DNA from: Cymodocea nodosa
Lineage: Eukaryota; Streptophyta; Magnoliopsida; Alismatales; Cymodoceaceae
NCBI GenBank assembly: GCA_036874045.1
Contig: JAZBRI010000011.1
Span: forward strand, 1,364,001 to 1,428,000
DNA: 64,000 nt
Reading direction: 5' to 3'
The notes under the pieces were generated by a model. It searched no databases and was not told the origin of the DNA. It saw only the letters and a program-made list of their open reading frames with translations. Position numbers and translations under genes: made by a program. Of the stretch, positions 33,721 through 44,414 are shown piece after piece. Within the stretch, counting starts at the first letter, position 1. Every line of letters begins with the position of its first letter.

Positions 33721-34427
33721 TAAGAAATCATTTTATTTTACTATATAAAAAAAAATTATTTAAACATAGTTATAGTTAAACCGAAAGTAGTTATCGATTT
33801 TATCGAAGCACAAAAAAAATCGTTGCAGTTCAACCGACAGGATCCATCGATCTGACCGAAACATAAAAACATAAAAAAATCTATATATTATTAAGTAAAA
33901 ATGTCAGTTTTACCGAATCATAGTATCGGTTCAACTAGTAAAAAAAAAATTGAGGAAGGAAAGAAAATATTTAATTTCGGTTCAACCGAAAAATATAACG
34001 GTTTAACCAAATTATTTTTAAATATGGAAAATTAAGAGCGGTTAAACTAGAGTTTTTTAGTCTTGACCAAAGAAAAAAATTATTCTCTTAAGTATTTTTT
34101 ATTAGATATAACTTTACGAGAAGTCCGTTGAGTTACGCTTAACTCAACGAACTTACTCCGTTGAGTCTAGGATAAGTTAACGAACTTACCCCGTTGAGTT
34201 AACTATAACTCAACGGAGTACTGTAGTTAAGTCCATGGACTTAGTCCGTGGAGTTAACTATAATTCCACGGATGAGAGAGCGAGAGTTAGTGTAGGAAAT
34301 GACTCGATTACCCGCCTAAACTTAGGGCTTATTTATCTTAAACTTAGGGTTTTGGGGGCATTATCTGTAGAATCATTTAGGACTTAGTAGAGATCAGAGT
34401 GACTCCGTGCTGTTGCATAAATCCACG
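33721..34427 (+). other. Integrase-ORF X intercistronic region, copy 2
   Basis: No gene seen. First half: A-rich DNA with repeated TCGGTTCAACCGA-like palindromes and CCGAAAC boxes (33780-34025). Second half: a hairpin cluster (next entry), then a block GATTACCCGCCTAAACTTAGG conserved at 53340 and the short leader of ORF X. Confidence 0.6.
34124..34272. repeat. Intercistronic hairpins, integrase/ORF X, copy 2
   Basis: Three short hairpins: CGTTGAGTTA-cgct-TAACTCAACG (34126-34149, perfect), CCGTTGAGTTA-acta-TAACTCAACGG (34191-34216, perfect 11-bp arms) and TCCGTGGAGTTA-acta-TAATTCCACGGA (34245-34272, one mismatch). Loops are all 4 bases. Copy 3 keeps one at 53261-53284. Confidence 0.9.
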
Positions 34428-36638
34428 ATGATGAAGTTGACACCCAAGTTCTGGGAAGATGTTGTTGACACATCAAAATTTCTGAGAGAGTTAGAGGAAT
34501 GGCATATGTGATAGAAAATCAGGAATACAACAAGAGAAAAAGAGTTACAGAAGGTAGAATCCGAACTTTTTAAATTAAGAAGATTTTTAGTAGATTTCGG
34601 TATACAAATACCCCAAATAATGGAGACAAGAATCAGAGTAGCAACAGAAATTGCAGTTAGTAAAGAAAGAAAAATCAGGCCGAATAACGAAGTAGCCCTA
34701 GAGCTAATCCAGTGCAAGGCCAGATTATGGTTCAAAAGGCGCATTGCTGGTCGTGGATGGGGTGAAATAAGGCAGCAGCAACAAGCAGAAGAAGAACAAG
34801 AGGAACCAACTACTGAAAGACCTGTTCCTGAGGAACAACAGTCAAGACCTCTAGTTCAGCCAACAGAGCCATTGTCACGAGTAGCATTTGCTTGGCCGAG
34901 AACTGAAGAAGAAGAGAAAGAGTTTGCAAGCTTGGTCAAAACAGCAAGAGACCAAGGTGATGAAGAAGGGATAGCTATAGCTAAGGCACATATTTTGTAT
35001 GATGCCATTAAGAAAAGAAGGGCTAAAGAAAAGTTGAGGGCCCAGTACAAAATTAAGGTTGAATAGCATCAAGCAGCAGCTAAATCAAGTGCTGCAAGAG
35101 AAGCTGAAGCTGGTCCTTCGAGACCAGTAATTATAGAGATAATTAAATAGGAAGAGCCAGTACCTATGGCTCGAAGGCCTGTAGAGCCTACTTTTGTAGA
35201 TTTAATTTCAGATGATGAAGAGAAAGACCAGGAACAATTAATCAGAAAAAGGAAAGGAAAGGAGATAGTGCCTGAATATCGAGAGGAAATTAAATATGAA
35301 GTTCCAATATTAAGAGGGCCTACAAAGCCAATTTTTGTAAACCTGCTATCCAAATCTGAAGAGGAGCAGGAGCAGCAGTAGCAAGAGCCTATGGAAGAAG
35401 AAAAATAGGCTAAAACTAGTCTGCAGCCTGTACAAATAGAAGAAATAGAAATTAGGGCAGAAGCTGATTTGCTTGTAACTCCATCCCAATCTGCCACTGA
35501 ATCAGAAAGAACAATGACAATGCAGATTGGTAGTCAGGAGGAAGAAGAAATTGAACAAGAGGCTGAACAAGTACAAATAGAAAGGAATGACTCTACAGAT
35601 TCCACTGAAGAGCAATTAACTCTTTAGGAATTTATGAAAAGTATTCAAGACAGAGTGGAGAGTTCTACTAGCTCACCACCACAAACAGAAGTAAATGTTC
35701 AGGAATCTGCAGAGCATTTTCAGCAAGTTCAGCCTATGGAAGAGGAACATCAAGAATAAACCCCTCTAGAACAACAAAGTCACATTTCTGACTCGACAAA
35801 AGCAATAGTTCTGAATGAAGTACACTTTTGGAGTCAGGAAGCTTATCATAAATACTAAGAAATTAGGGGTTATGATGTTATTTACAGTAGACCAGTAAAT
35901 TGAGACGAAATGCAAGAAATGAAGGAATTATTTGAGTTCCAAGGTCTACTGCAATTTATTCCTCAGTAAAAAGGGCATGCATTATATGAAAATCTAGTGC
36001 CCTATTTCTATGCTAATTTAAGAGAGGAAGAAGGACAATTAATTTCCAATGTAGAGGAAGCTGATATACAGATAACACCAGAGCTTCTCGACAACATTTT
36101 TGAATTGAAGAATGAAGGAAAAGAAATTTTGGAAAGCACAACTATCGTTGAATGAACAGAACAGGAAATCAAGGATAGTTTGGCTATCAATCCTGGTGTG
36201 CCATTATTAAATAGACTGAAGCATTTAAATGGTAAAGCACACATGATAGCTAACATTTTGATTAAAAATGTCTACCAACGATAGGGTCATGACATTGAAC
36301 TGAGTCAATTTGTCAAGTGGGCCACTTATGCAGTTGTGAACAAAATTCAAGTTAATTGGTGTCAAGTCTTCCTATCCAAAATGAAGTCTGCAAAGAAGAA
36401 ATTACTTTATGGAGATTTGATACCTATACTGATGGTAGACTGCATTGATTTCACGAAATGGACATCCAAAAGAATAAGATGAAGAACCATTTCAGTGAAA
36501 TAATACAGAAATTATGTTGCAACTGAAGTATCTGTACCTACTGGAGGCATTATTGGAGTTGTAGAAAGGATAGAACAATTAGAGCAACAAATAGAAAAAC
36601 TCCAGAAGGAAGTAGATGAACTTAGGAAGAGAGATTGA
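34428..36638 (+). pseudogene. ORF X, G copy 2: coiled-coil/plant-transposon-domain protein
   Basis: One frame from ATG 34428 (MMKLTPKFWEDVVD) to TGA 36636, 737 codons with no frameshift but about 15 in-frame stops. Regions: basic N-terminus; Glu/Gln-rich low-complexity middle with two related PTFVDLISDDEE / PIFVNLLSKSEE repeats; then a folded part from about 35810 (NEVHFWSQEAYHKY, NLVPYFYANLREEE, PLLNRLKHLNGKA, KKKLLYGDLIPILM), ending in a leucine-heptad coiled coil. From pattern alone the folded part resembles the putative plant transposon protein domain (PF20167-like) found in Athila-type elements. Function unknown; an RNA- or capsid-associated or nuclear role is speculation. Confidence 0.7.
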
Positions 36639-37581
36639 ATTGTATAGTTCGTGTACTTGTAATTGTATGAAAAATATCTGATTTGATTGTACTGTAATTT
36701 ATTCATATGAATGAATATATGTTTTTCAAATATATTTTTCATGCATGTTTATGAATGAATTATCTTGAATATTATATAAATTGTGAAATATTATGTAATT
36801 TGCTGAAGGACAAGAATAAAGGCACGATAATAGACCAAATGCCTAAAAATATCTACATGCTGCAAAGAAAAATTTAAATTTTGCATAACATGAAATGAAC
36901 TACAAGTTAAAAATTTATATAATGTTCAGACTTAAATGGGTTAAATTAGAACACTACATTAATGACATGTATTTAACTTTAATTAAGTTGACAGAATGTA
37001 GGAAAAATTTATATATAGAAGTTAATACGAGGAGTAAGTTTTAGAAAATCTGCTAAGTGTTAACTCAACGAAGTAAGTCCGTTGAGTTAACCTTAACTCC
37101 ACGAGGTCAATAATATAATATAAGGTCACTCCGTTGAGTTATCTGTAACTCAATGAAGTTAGTCCGTGGAGTTAGCAATAGTAACCGAAGCTATTCCATT
37201 GAGTTATATGTAACTCAACGAGGTTAGTTCGTGGATTAAGCTAAACGGTTATTCTTTTAGCCATGAACGAAACTTCGTGGGTTTAGCGGTTACTGAAATT
37301 TGAAATTAGAAGTGGCGCACGTACCATAAAAGTAGAAACCATATTACACGTTACAAGTCACGTTCTTGCAACAAGATTCATTTACTTTATGGACATGCAT
37401 TATAAATATAGAACAGAATGTTATTTACAAGTTACTAGCATTTGAGAAAAGAAAATTCATTGGGGAACTGGAAGGAGAAGCAACTGATTCAACTTCATCC
37501 GTCAACAACTATTTATTGAGTATAAAGCTTCAGACTTGTATGTAATTAATCTTCTGCTAACTTAATTTATGTTAAGAGTTT
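36639..37581 (+). other. ORF X-Gag intercistronic region, copy 2
   Basis: No gene seen. AT-rich DNA, the hairpin cluster at 37061-37245, then a stretch (37330-37580) with TTACAAGTCACGTTCTTGCAAC, a possible TATAAATA at about 37411, and the leader before ATG 37582. Collinear with 55360-56306. The possible TATA box would allow a separate Gag mRNA, which is untested. Confidence 0.55.
37061..37245. repeat. Intercistronic hairpins, ORF X/Gag, copy 2
   Basis: Alternating arms: TAACTCAACGAAG, TCCGTTGAGTTA / TTAACTCCACGAGG, TCCGTTGAGTTA-tctg-TAACTCAATGAA, TCCGTGGAGTTA, CCATTGAGTTA-tatg-TAACTCAACGAGG. The same succession stands at 55797-55990 in copy 3. Confidence 0.85.
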
Positions 37582-38928
37582 ATGAGCACATGGATTCGTT
37601 CTCCTAGCACTAAACAATTAGTAAGAACACGTACACAGGATTATTCAACATAGAGACGTACTGAAAAATTATCTGAATTAGACTTTAACGAAATCCTTAG
37701 GGGTGTAGCTAACCTTTCTTTAAAAGAGAACGAAGATATGGTTGCTCCAGTAGAGAAACCATTAGGGGAAATTCTATATCCTGAATTAGTTGATGAACCT
37801 TCATGTATTCGATTGCCAAACTTTGAGGGAGATAGGTTTGAATTGAAATCTAATTATATTAGTCAATTGCCACATTTTCATGGATTAGAAAGAGAGGATG
37901 CCTATTATTTCCTTAGAGAATTTAATGAAGTTTGTCAAATGATGAAAATGCTGAACATGAGTATAGATGCTATTAAACTTAGATATATCCCTTTTGCTTT
38001 AAAAGACAGGTAAGAGATGGTTATATACTTTGTCGCCTGATTCAATCTCTACATGGATTGAATTTTGCTCTATTTTTCTAGAAAAATATTATCCAACACA
38101 TCAAACAATTAAAAAGAAAAAGAAAATATTAATGTGTAGCCAAAAAAAGGGAGAATCATTCTAGAAATATTTTGAAAGATTTAAAGATTTACTAACTCAA
38201 TGTCCACATCATGCAATGAGTAAAGCACAAATAATAAGTATAATTTATGAAGGCATAGATGTTTTAACAACATCTCTATTAGAATCTACTTGTCAAAATG
38301 GATTTTTAAAATTGTGTAGTGAAGAAGCATAGGCATACTTAGAAAACTTTGCAAAAAGAACTACACAGTGGGAGAATTCAGTTGAAGTTATTGTAGATAA
38401 AAGAATATTACCAAGGGAAATGCATGAAATAGATTTAAGTACTATGCTTGAAGTTAAATTAACTGAATTAACAAAGAAAATAGAAGAGTTATCATTAAAA
38501 CAGAAACTAGTAGAAAAAGTGCAAACGTTAATGACTTAGATATTATTTATGTTAGAAATCAGAAAGATAACTTTGGAAATTCATATAACCCTAATTGGAG
38601 AAATCACCCGAATTTATCTTGGAGAAACAATAATTTCCAAGAAAGAGAAAATATAAATGACAAAAATATAAGTTATGAAGCATTGATTGAACAAGGATCT
38701 AGAATAGAGAAGTTAGAAAAGATAATTCAATAATTAAACAATCGTCTAGATTTTGTATTTGGAAATGCTGCAATTCAAAATCAAAATATAAATAGAAATA
38801 TACCCCCTAGATAGAAAGAATCAATAGAAGTTAGACCTACTAGAGGATTGCCAATGCAAGCAGTACCTAATCTTATTAACAGAACTATTAATGAGATTGA
38901 TACCTCCACTGGGAGGGTAATTGAATGA
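37582..38928 (+). pseudogene. gag: Gag capsid ORF downstream of integrase, G copy 2
   Basis: ATG 37582 (MSTWIRSPSTKQLVRTRTQD) leads through a TAG into the Athila/Tat capsid: RLPNFEGDRFELKSNYIS, LPHFHGLEREDAYYFLREF, a 2-bp loss at 38009 before the KRWLY helix, then IFLEKYYPTHQT, RFKDLLTQCPHHAMS and LLESTCQNGF. Then comes a coiled coil and the NWRNHPNLSW segment which in Athila Gags follows the zinc knuckle. No CCHC knuckle is present between them. Ends at TGA 38926. Canonical elements have this protein before protease; here it is 3.9 kb after integrase. Confidence 0.9.
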
Positions 38929-39033
38929 AACATCATAACTAAAGTAACTATGTATAATATAGTAAGTAGAAAAATATATATATAAAAAAAATGTAAGTTT
39001 AATTATAGTTAATAGTATCATAGAGTTATTACT

Positions 39034-39073
39034 TAACTCAATGAACTTAGTCCGTTGAGTTATGGCCTAACTC
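39034..39073. repeat. Intercistronic hairpin, Gag/F-box, copy 2
   Basis: TTAACTCAATG-aacttagtc-CGTTGAGTTA then TAACTCCATGAGG. Copy 3 has the perfect version at 57722-57772. Confidence 0.75.
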
Positions 39074-39145
39074 CATGAGGATGTGTAGTAGCTATGTTAA
39101 TTTTGTCTCTGTTAATTTTGTTTATGTCGTACAGAATTACAATAG

Positions 39146-40282
39146 ATGGAATTGATGAAATTACCCTAGGATGCACTAAGGGAAGTACTGAATAACTTGT
39201 CAGCTAAAGATCTGTGCAGATTGTGTTGTGTATCAAAGGATATTAAAGATTGCGTTAGAGAAAAATATTTTCATGGAATACAAGCTGCAAAAATGACTAA
39301 GATTAGAGAGGGATTTTTATGGAAGTCATTTAATCGTAGTTCAATTAGCTATGAATATCTAGATATGGAAGAAATTGCTAGAATTCCACCCAATACATTA
39401 GAAGGAATAGATCATATTATGAGGATGGATGAAGGATTAATTATATACAGAACTAAACCAAGTTATGCAATTATGTTACCTGATATTTTAATTAGAAATC
39501 CTATCACGAGAGAAGAATGGAATATAGGAAGGCCTAATAGATATGAAGTACTAACTGAAAATTGTGGGTCAGCTTTAATATTTTCTGATAAAAATTTGAC
39601 TATTCCTGAAAAATTATATTATTGGAGACCTACTGGAAATTAGGATGAAGATTTATGCTTAAGTGTGTATAATTTTCTAGATAGATCTTGGACTGAAAAC
39701 AATATGATATATCTAGGACAGAAATCATTAATTAACAACATGCATGTCATACTTGATGGATATATATATTTAGTCACAAATATATCAGTTGACTTTAGAT
39801 CTGATTTGTACATAGTAAGCATAGACAGTTATGATGATTTTATAGAAATATTACCTATACCAAATGACATAGCTAAACCACCATCTACAGAATATGATAA
39901 AGTTCAATTAGGAATGTGGTATAATGAATATGATGATCCTACTTTATGTCTGATAAGATGGTGGGATGAATTGAAGAAATTTCAAATATGGATTATAAAA
40001 GACCTAAATGAATGGAAGTGGAAAGGGGAATATATTGAAATAGATGTGGAAATAGAAATAGCTACACTATATTGGAATAGAAGAAGATCTTTGTCTGCAT
40101 TTCATTTCACTAATGGAAATACACTTATATTTAGTATTGATAACATACTACAAGTTTACAAATTAAAGAGGAACACGAACTGCATTAAAACAGAATTAAT
40201 AGCAAGAAGAATTATACCAAAAAAGTTTACTTGGACTGACACGTTTATTCCATTTGTTACTACTTTTCAATCAAGTTCTTAA
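39146..40282 (+). pseudogene. Captured F-box protein, G copy 2
   Basis: ATG 39146 to TAA 40280, 378 residues with two stops: TAG 39167-39169 inside the F-box and TAG 39641-39643 (TGG in copies 1 and 3). N-terminal F-box (residues about 5-45: DALREVLNNLSAKDLCRLC, then CVSKDIKDCVREKYF), then an F-box-associated-type region with LIRNPITREEWNIG and Trp-rich strands. F-box proteins bind SKP1 and target substrates for ubiquitination by SCF ligases. There is no intron and no other SCF gene, so this looks like a processed host gene taken into the retroelement. From 39644 to the end it is open. Confidence 0.85.
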
Positions 40283-40607
40283 AGTATGATTCTATGTTTT
40301 TAATGTTGTGTGTAGTCTGCATTTATTTTTTAGAAAAATAAACAAAACAACAAAAATATCAATCTAGTTTGTTGGTATCTGTTTTGGGAAACAAACTGGC
40401 TTGCTTGTGAGCCACCAAAGGCATAGGAGCCTAGGTTCCACACAAGACACTGATTAAAAAGTTAGGTTTTGTTGTTATATATTATGCTTTAAATTGTGAA
40501 TGAAAAGTTTTTCAGAGAAAAAAAAGGGGCGCAGAACATATAGAAGGAGATACAAAAGAACAAGATATGTGATTAATCACTCATCCTAAATTTACATTTA
40601 AACTCAA

Positions 40608-40669
40608 TTCGTGGAGTTATTCATTAACTCAACGAATTAAGTTCGTTGAGTTAGGTGCTAAGTCAATGA
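40608..40669. repeat. Hairpin cluster in tail, copy 2
   Basis: TTCGTGGAGTTA-ttca-TTAACTCAACGAA and GTTCGTTGAGTTA-ggtgc-TAAGTCAATGAA. Absent from the copy 3 tail, where the sequence passes directly from CTCATCCTGAATTT to GCAAAACTG near 59330. Confidence 0.75.
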
Positions 40670-40742
40670 AACAATATTCATGCCTGCTGCAATTACTGTA
40701 TTTATTGAAAATTCTTTTACATTGAGGACAATGCAAAATGTA

Positions 40743-40757
40743 GGTATGGGAGGGAGG
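40743..40757 (+). promoter_or_regulatory. Internal polypurine tract, copy 2
   Basis: GGTATGGGAGGGAGG after the ATTGAGGACAATGC block, as in the other copies. Confidence 0.5.
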
Positions 40758-41980
40758 TAATTAAAGTAATAGCCATGTAAATTTTGTTAGTAGAAGAATT
40801 AAAATAGAATTGAAAATTTTTAAAGAACTGTAACTATTGAAATGTTATATTTATAATTTAATATAAGATGCTACCAATTTTACTACTCATACAAATCTAG
40901 ATATAGTATCTTATTTTTTGCCAATATTTATGAGTTTAACAATTTCACGATGTTAAAAAGAAATCAAAATGTTTAACTGAAACTCAGTAAATGATCTGAA
41001 ATCCTGAAAGAGCTGAAATATTGATTTTTGGATTAAAGGAAATGCGTATGATCAATGATACATTTAATTTGATTGATTAAACTTGTAGAATGATTTATGT
41101 GTAGATCTTATTAAATTACAAAAAAAGTATGAGCTTATTGATATGGATTCATATTTTCAATAAATAATAAGAATAGGAATATACGAGATTTGTGTTTTAT
41201 TGCATCTGTATTAATGAAATACGTACATATACTACGTAAAAAAAGAAAAAAAAAAAGAAATTTTTTTTGAGAGTTTATTGACTTGTTTGATCACGAGCCT
41301 TTTGTACTTGAGCAGATAGGTATGTAAGGATTGTTGACCTGAAAAAGGACTCTTTAAATTTGGCAACCTAAGATCCTAATCAGATCTGGGATTGTTGACT
41401 GAAAGTTCGATACATGGGTACACTAGAAATCTCTTGTATGATTTAAGCTTGTCAAATTAACTTTTAAAGTACAAATATGCATATACTGTTATGAAAAGAT
41501 ACAAATGTTTTGTAAAATACAAATATCTTCTAAATTGAGTAATGTTTTATTATCTAAAATTGCTGAAGTAGGAATCTAGAATAGACTTTTGAAGTTGTTT
41601 ATTTGAGATACAATTCTTTATTCTACTTGTCTTAATCATATTGAATTGGATTGTGTTTTGATTTATATGTACTTGAAATTTATTCTGGAAATCATATTGG
41701 AAAGTTTAGGATGATAGATGTTGAGAAAAGAAAAAAATGATAATATAATTAACACCTAAGTGATGTTGATATATTTTGTATGAAATTTACATATATTCTA
41801 AATATATTTGCAAGTTGAAGAGGAGGAAACAAAGTTAAAATAGATTACTGAAGCATACAGAATATATATATAGTAATCTTATTTATTATTCTGAAGAAGA
41901 GCGAAATGAAGAATTAAGCTAGCACTTTAGAAAGACTAATTAGTTAAATCTTAGTTTGCTAAGGGACTAGCAAAATTTAA

Positions 41981-41992
41981 GTATGGGGGAAG
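41981..41992 (+). promoter_or_regulatory. Terminal polypurine tract, copy 2
   Basis: GTATGGGGGAAG abutting TGTTTAGAATG of the 3' LTR. Confidence 0.85.
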
Positions 41993-42776
41993 TGTTTAGA
42001 ATGAAAAAGTGCATAATATTAATAGTTAAATGATGGTTAATTGCATAATATTTAGCTTATCATATGAAAATTAAGCCATTATGTTATAATTGCACTGTTA
42101 TATGCTTTAATGAAAGAATCTGCATAATTTCAAGGAATTAGCGTTAATTTAGTACATTTCTGAACTGTCGGTAAGTTGTTGGTTTTTAATTCTTTGGTAT
42201 CCGAATTTTCTATTATTTCGGAGAGTTATATTGCATGTACCGAACAGTTATGTTTTAAACGCTAAAAGAATATTTAAGTGAACAGTAACAACTCGTTGAG
42301 TTACAGGTTTAAAGGTATAAAAAGATCACGTGAGAACTCGTTGGGTTAGCGAGTAAAAATCTTAAGTGATATATATGAACTCGTTAAGTTAGATTTATGC
42401 ACGTGTTGAATTTAAATGCTTTATTATGTCACATGAGATGCACATGTTTAACTCGTTAAGTTAGCATAACTGTACACGTTGAGTTACAAGAATACACACT
42501 AAGGTAACACGTTAGATTAGCAACTTATTTCTTTATTGCATGTGTTTTATAGTTAAATGAACGAAGTAAGTCTGTTGAGTTATTTGTAACTCCACAGACC
42601 ATTTATTTTCTAATATGCCACTGTAGCGGTTATAGAAACAGGACATTCGAAGGAAAACCACAATTGCACATATCACGTAGGAATTCACTCGTGGAAGGGA
42701 GAAGAAATCACCATCGTTGATATGAATGAAGGAAATCCAACTGATCATCTAAGCAGAAGTAGTTACCACTAAGAAA

Positions 42777-42784
42777 TATAAAAG
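42777..42784 (+). promoter_or_regulatory. LTR TATA box, copy 2
   Basis: TATAAAAG followed by a purine-rich run, conserved in all G LTRs. Confidence 0.5.
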
Positions 42785-42842
42785 AAAAGGAGAAAAGACG
42801 AAGAAGAGTGTGGTCAGTGTGTGTGGAGGAGGAAAAACCAAG

Positions 42843-43052
42843 CTATCTGCAGGTAGCGTAAGAAGTTCTCTGAAGTACCACACCAACCACCACAACCACA
42901 ACCATCACACCATAATCACCAACCATCAGAGGTCTGTGAGGATACTTTCTTGATGTCGGGTCGATTCCAAGCCAAACATAGTGCCTGACAACCATTGTGA
43001 GGAGTGATCGCGTCGCAGGAAGGGAAGCTATTTTCACCAAGCATCGACTCAT
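42843..43052 (-). other. LTR antisense ORF, copy 2
   Basis: 69 codons, MSRCLVKIASLPATRSLL start, WLGIDPTSRKYPHRPLMVG core, Val-rich end as in the tandem units at 14572-16947. Unknown product. Confidence 0.3.
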
Positions 43053-43934
43053 ATTTCAGGAGATCGTAAAGCTTCTAGCCTTGGTTTTGGGTTGATGCTA
43101 GTATGCTGAAGAGGAGATCATCTTGCAATTCTAGACTCGCGATTCTATAGGGAGAGGAGGTAGAATTGTAAGTGATTAAGTTTTCAGTGGTGTAACTACG
43201 TCGCATGTAGTGATGGAAGTTTTTACTATCAATAGAGATTACTTTTACATTTCACTTTTCGCCCATTTCCATGATCATATCAAAACAAAAATACCAAAAA
43301 CAACTTATCTGTGTTTATAGTTAGTATTTGAGTGTTGTATTGTTTGTTTTGTATCATGATTAATGTTATCATTGTCAGAGTTTTGAATGTTTCATGTTTG
43401 TTTAATTTAGAAAATAGTTTTATAGTTTATTGAATTGAATATTTCCTAATACTTAAAAATTTTAATGGTTAATGTTTGAAATATCTGAATGTTAGTATTG
43501 TTGAATGAAAAATCTAATATTAGCTAGCATTATAGAGCTTAATTGATGTTATTTACAATCTGTGGAACCGCCCAATGGTTGGCCGAATTCCTCTATAAAT
43601 AGTAGTATTAAGCTGGATTGATAGCTTCATTGAGTTACTTCAATTCCACGAGGTTAGTCCGTTGAGTTAGCTATAACTCAACGAAGTGCTTACTGAATAT
43701 ATAAATTTCATTATTAAAAACGGAATAGTACACAATTCTACCTCAATTCTTTGTGGGATCAACCTATACTTGCACACAAATACAATGTACATTGTGCACT
43801 TGCAGTTGAAAATACAAATTGGAATTAATATCTAATTTGTGTGAAAGATTGTTTGTTGACTTCTAAAAAGGAATTACTGATAATCATAAAGCTAAATTAA
43901 CTAGGTTAAAAAAAGAAGTTAACAAGCTCGAACA

Positions 43935-44414
43935 ACTGTCAATAGAGAATTTTTACATTTCACCTTTCGCTCATTTTCATGAACATCTCAAAACAAAAAT
44001 GCCTAAAACAACAACTTATCTGTGTTTGTATTTCGCATTTAAGTGTTGTATTGTTTGTTTTGTATCGTGATTAAAGTTATCATTGTTAGTATTGTGAATG
44101 TTTTATGTTTGTTTGATTCAGAAAATAGATAATAGTTTTATAGTTTACTGAAATTGATTCGTTCAAAATACTTAAAGATTTTAATAGTTACTGTTTGAAA
44201 TATCTGAATGTTAGTATGGATTAATGATAAATCTAATGTTCACTAGCATTAAAGAGCTTAATTGATGTTATTTACAATCTGTGGAACCGCCCAATGGTTG
44301 GCTGAATTCCTTTGTAAATAGCAGTATTAAACTGGAAAGATAGGCTCGTGGAGTAAACTTAAGTCCACGAGATTAGTCTGTTGAGTTAGCCATAACTCCG
44401 TGAACTTAGTCTGT
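43935..44414 (+). mobile_element. Partial G LTR fragment
   Basis: Follows directly after the copy 2 LTR end and matches an internal LTR part starting at CTGTCAATAGAG, closest to the solo LTR at 18866-20861 (20096 onward). It breaks off near GTCTGTGCTAACTCAAC where an inverted Copia-B LTR begins; that motif is common to both, so the shared repeat probably served as recombination site. Confidence 0.7.

Larger units (their letters stand above)
40283..41992 (+). mobile_element. G element 3' tail, copy 2 (non-coding)
   Basis: Collinear with 4870-6563 and 58976-60719: conserved GGCTTGCTTGTGAGCCACC block near 40397, hairpins 40608-40669, ATTGAGGACAATG block, internal purine tract 40743-40757 (GGTATGGGAGGGAGG), AT-rich DNA, terminal tract GTATGGGGGAAG 41981-41992. 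No gene seen. Confidence 0.82.
32962..43934 (+). mobile_element. G element copy 2, 5'-truncated (integrase to 3' LTR)
   Basis: Contains integrase C-half, ORF X, Gag capsid, F-box, tail, polypurine tract and 3' LTR in the same order as the complete copy at 46131-62770. The 5' LTR, primer site, protease and RT were lost when it was joined to Copia-B gag. Because it lies on the same strand as the Copia-B LTR promoter, read-through of the G genes is possible. Confidence 0.88.
41993..43934 (+). mobile_element. G 3' LTR, copy 2
   Basis: 1942 bp, TGTTTAGAATG to AGCTCGAACA. It differs from the 2051-bp LTRs of copy 3 in its 5' third: 42285-42530 carries ACTCGTTAAGTTAG / CACGTG boxes collinear with the Copia-B LTR, also present in the partial LTR at 63416-64000. 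It contains a TATA box (42777-42784) and an antisense ORF (42843-43052). Confidence 0.85.

Noticed and set aside
35069..35497. 142-codon minus-strand ORF opposite ORF X, Ser-rich
   Set aside because: Shadow of the Glu/Lys-rich plus-strand frame; not kept in copy 3.
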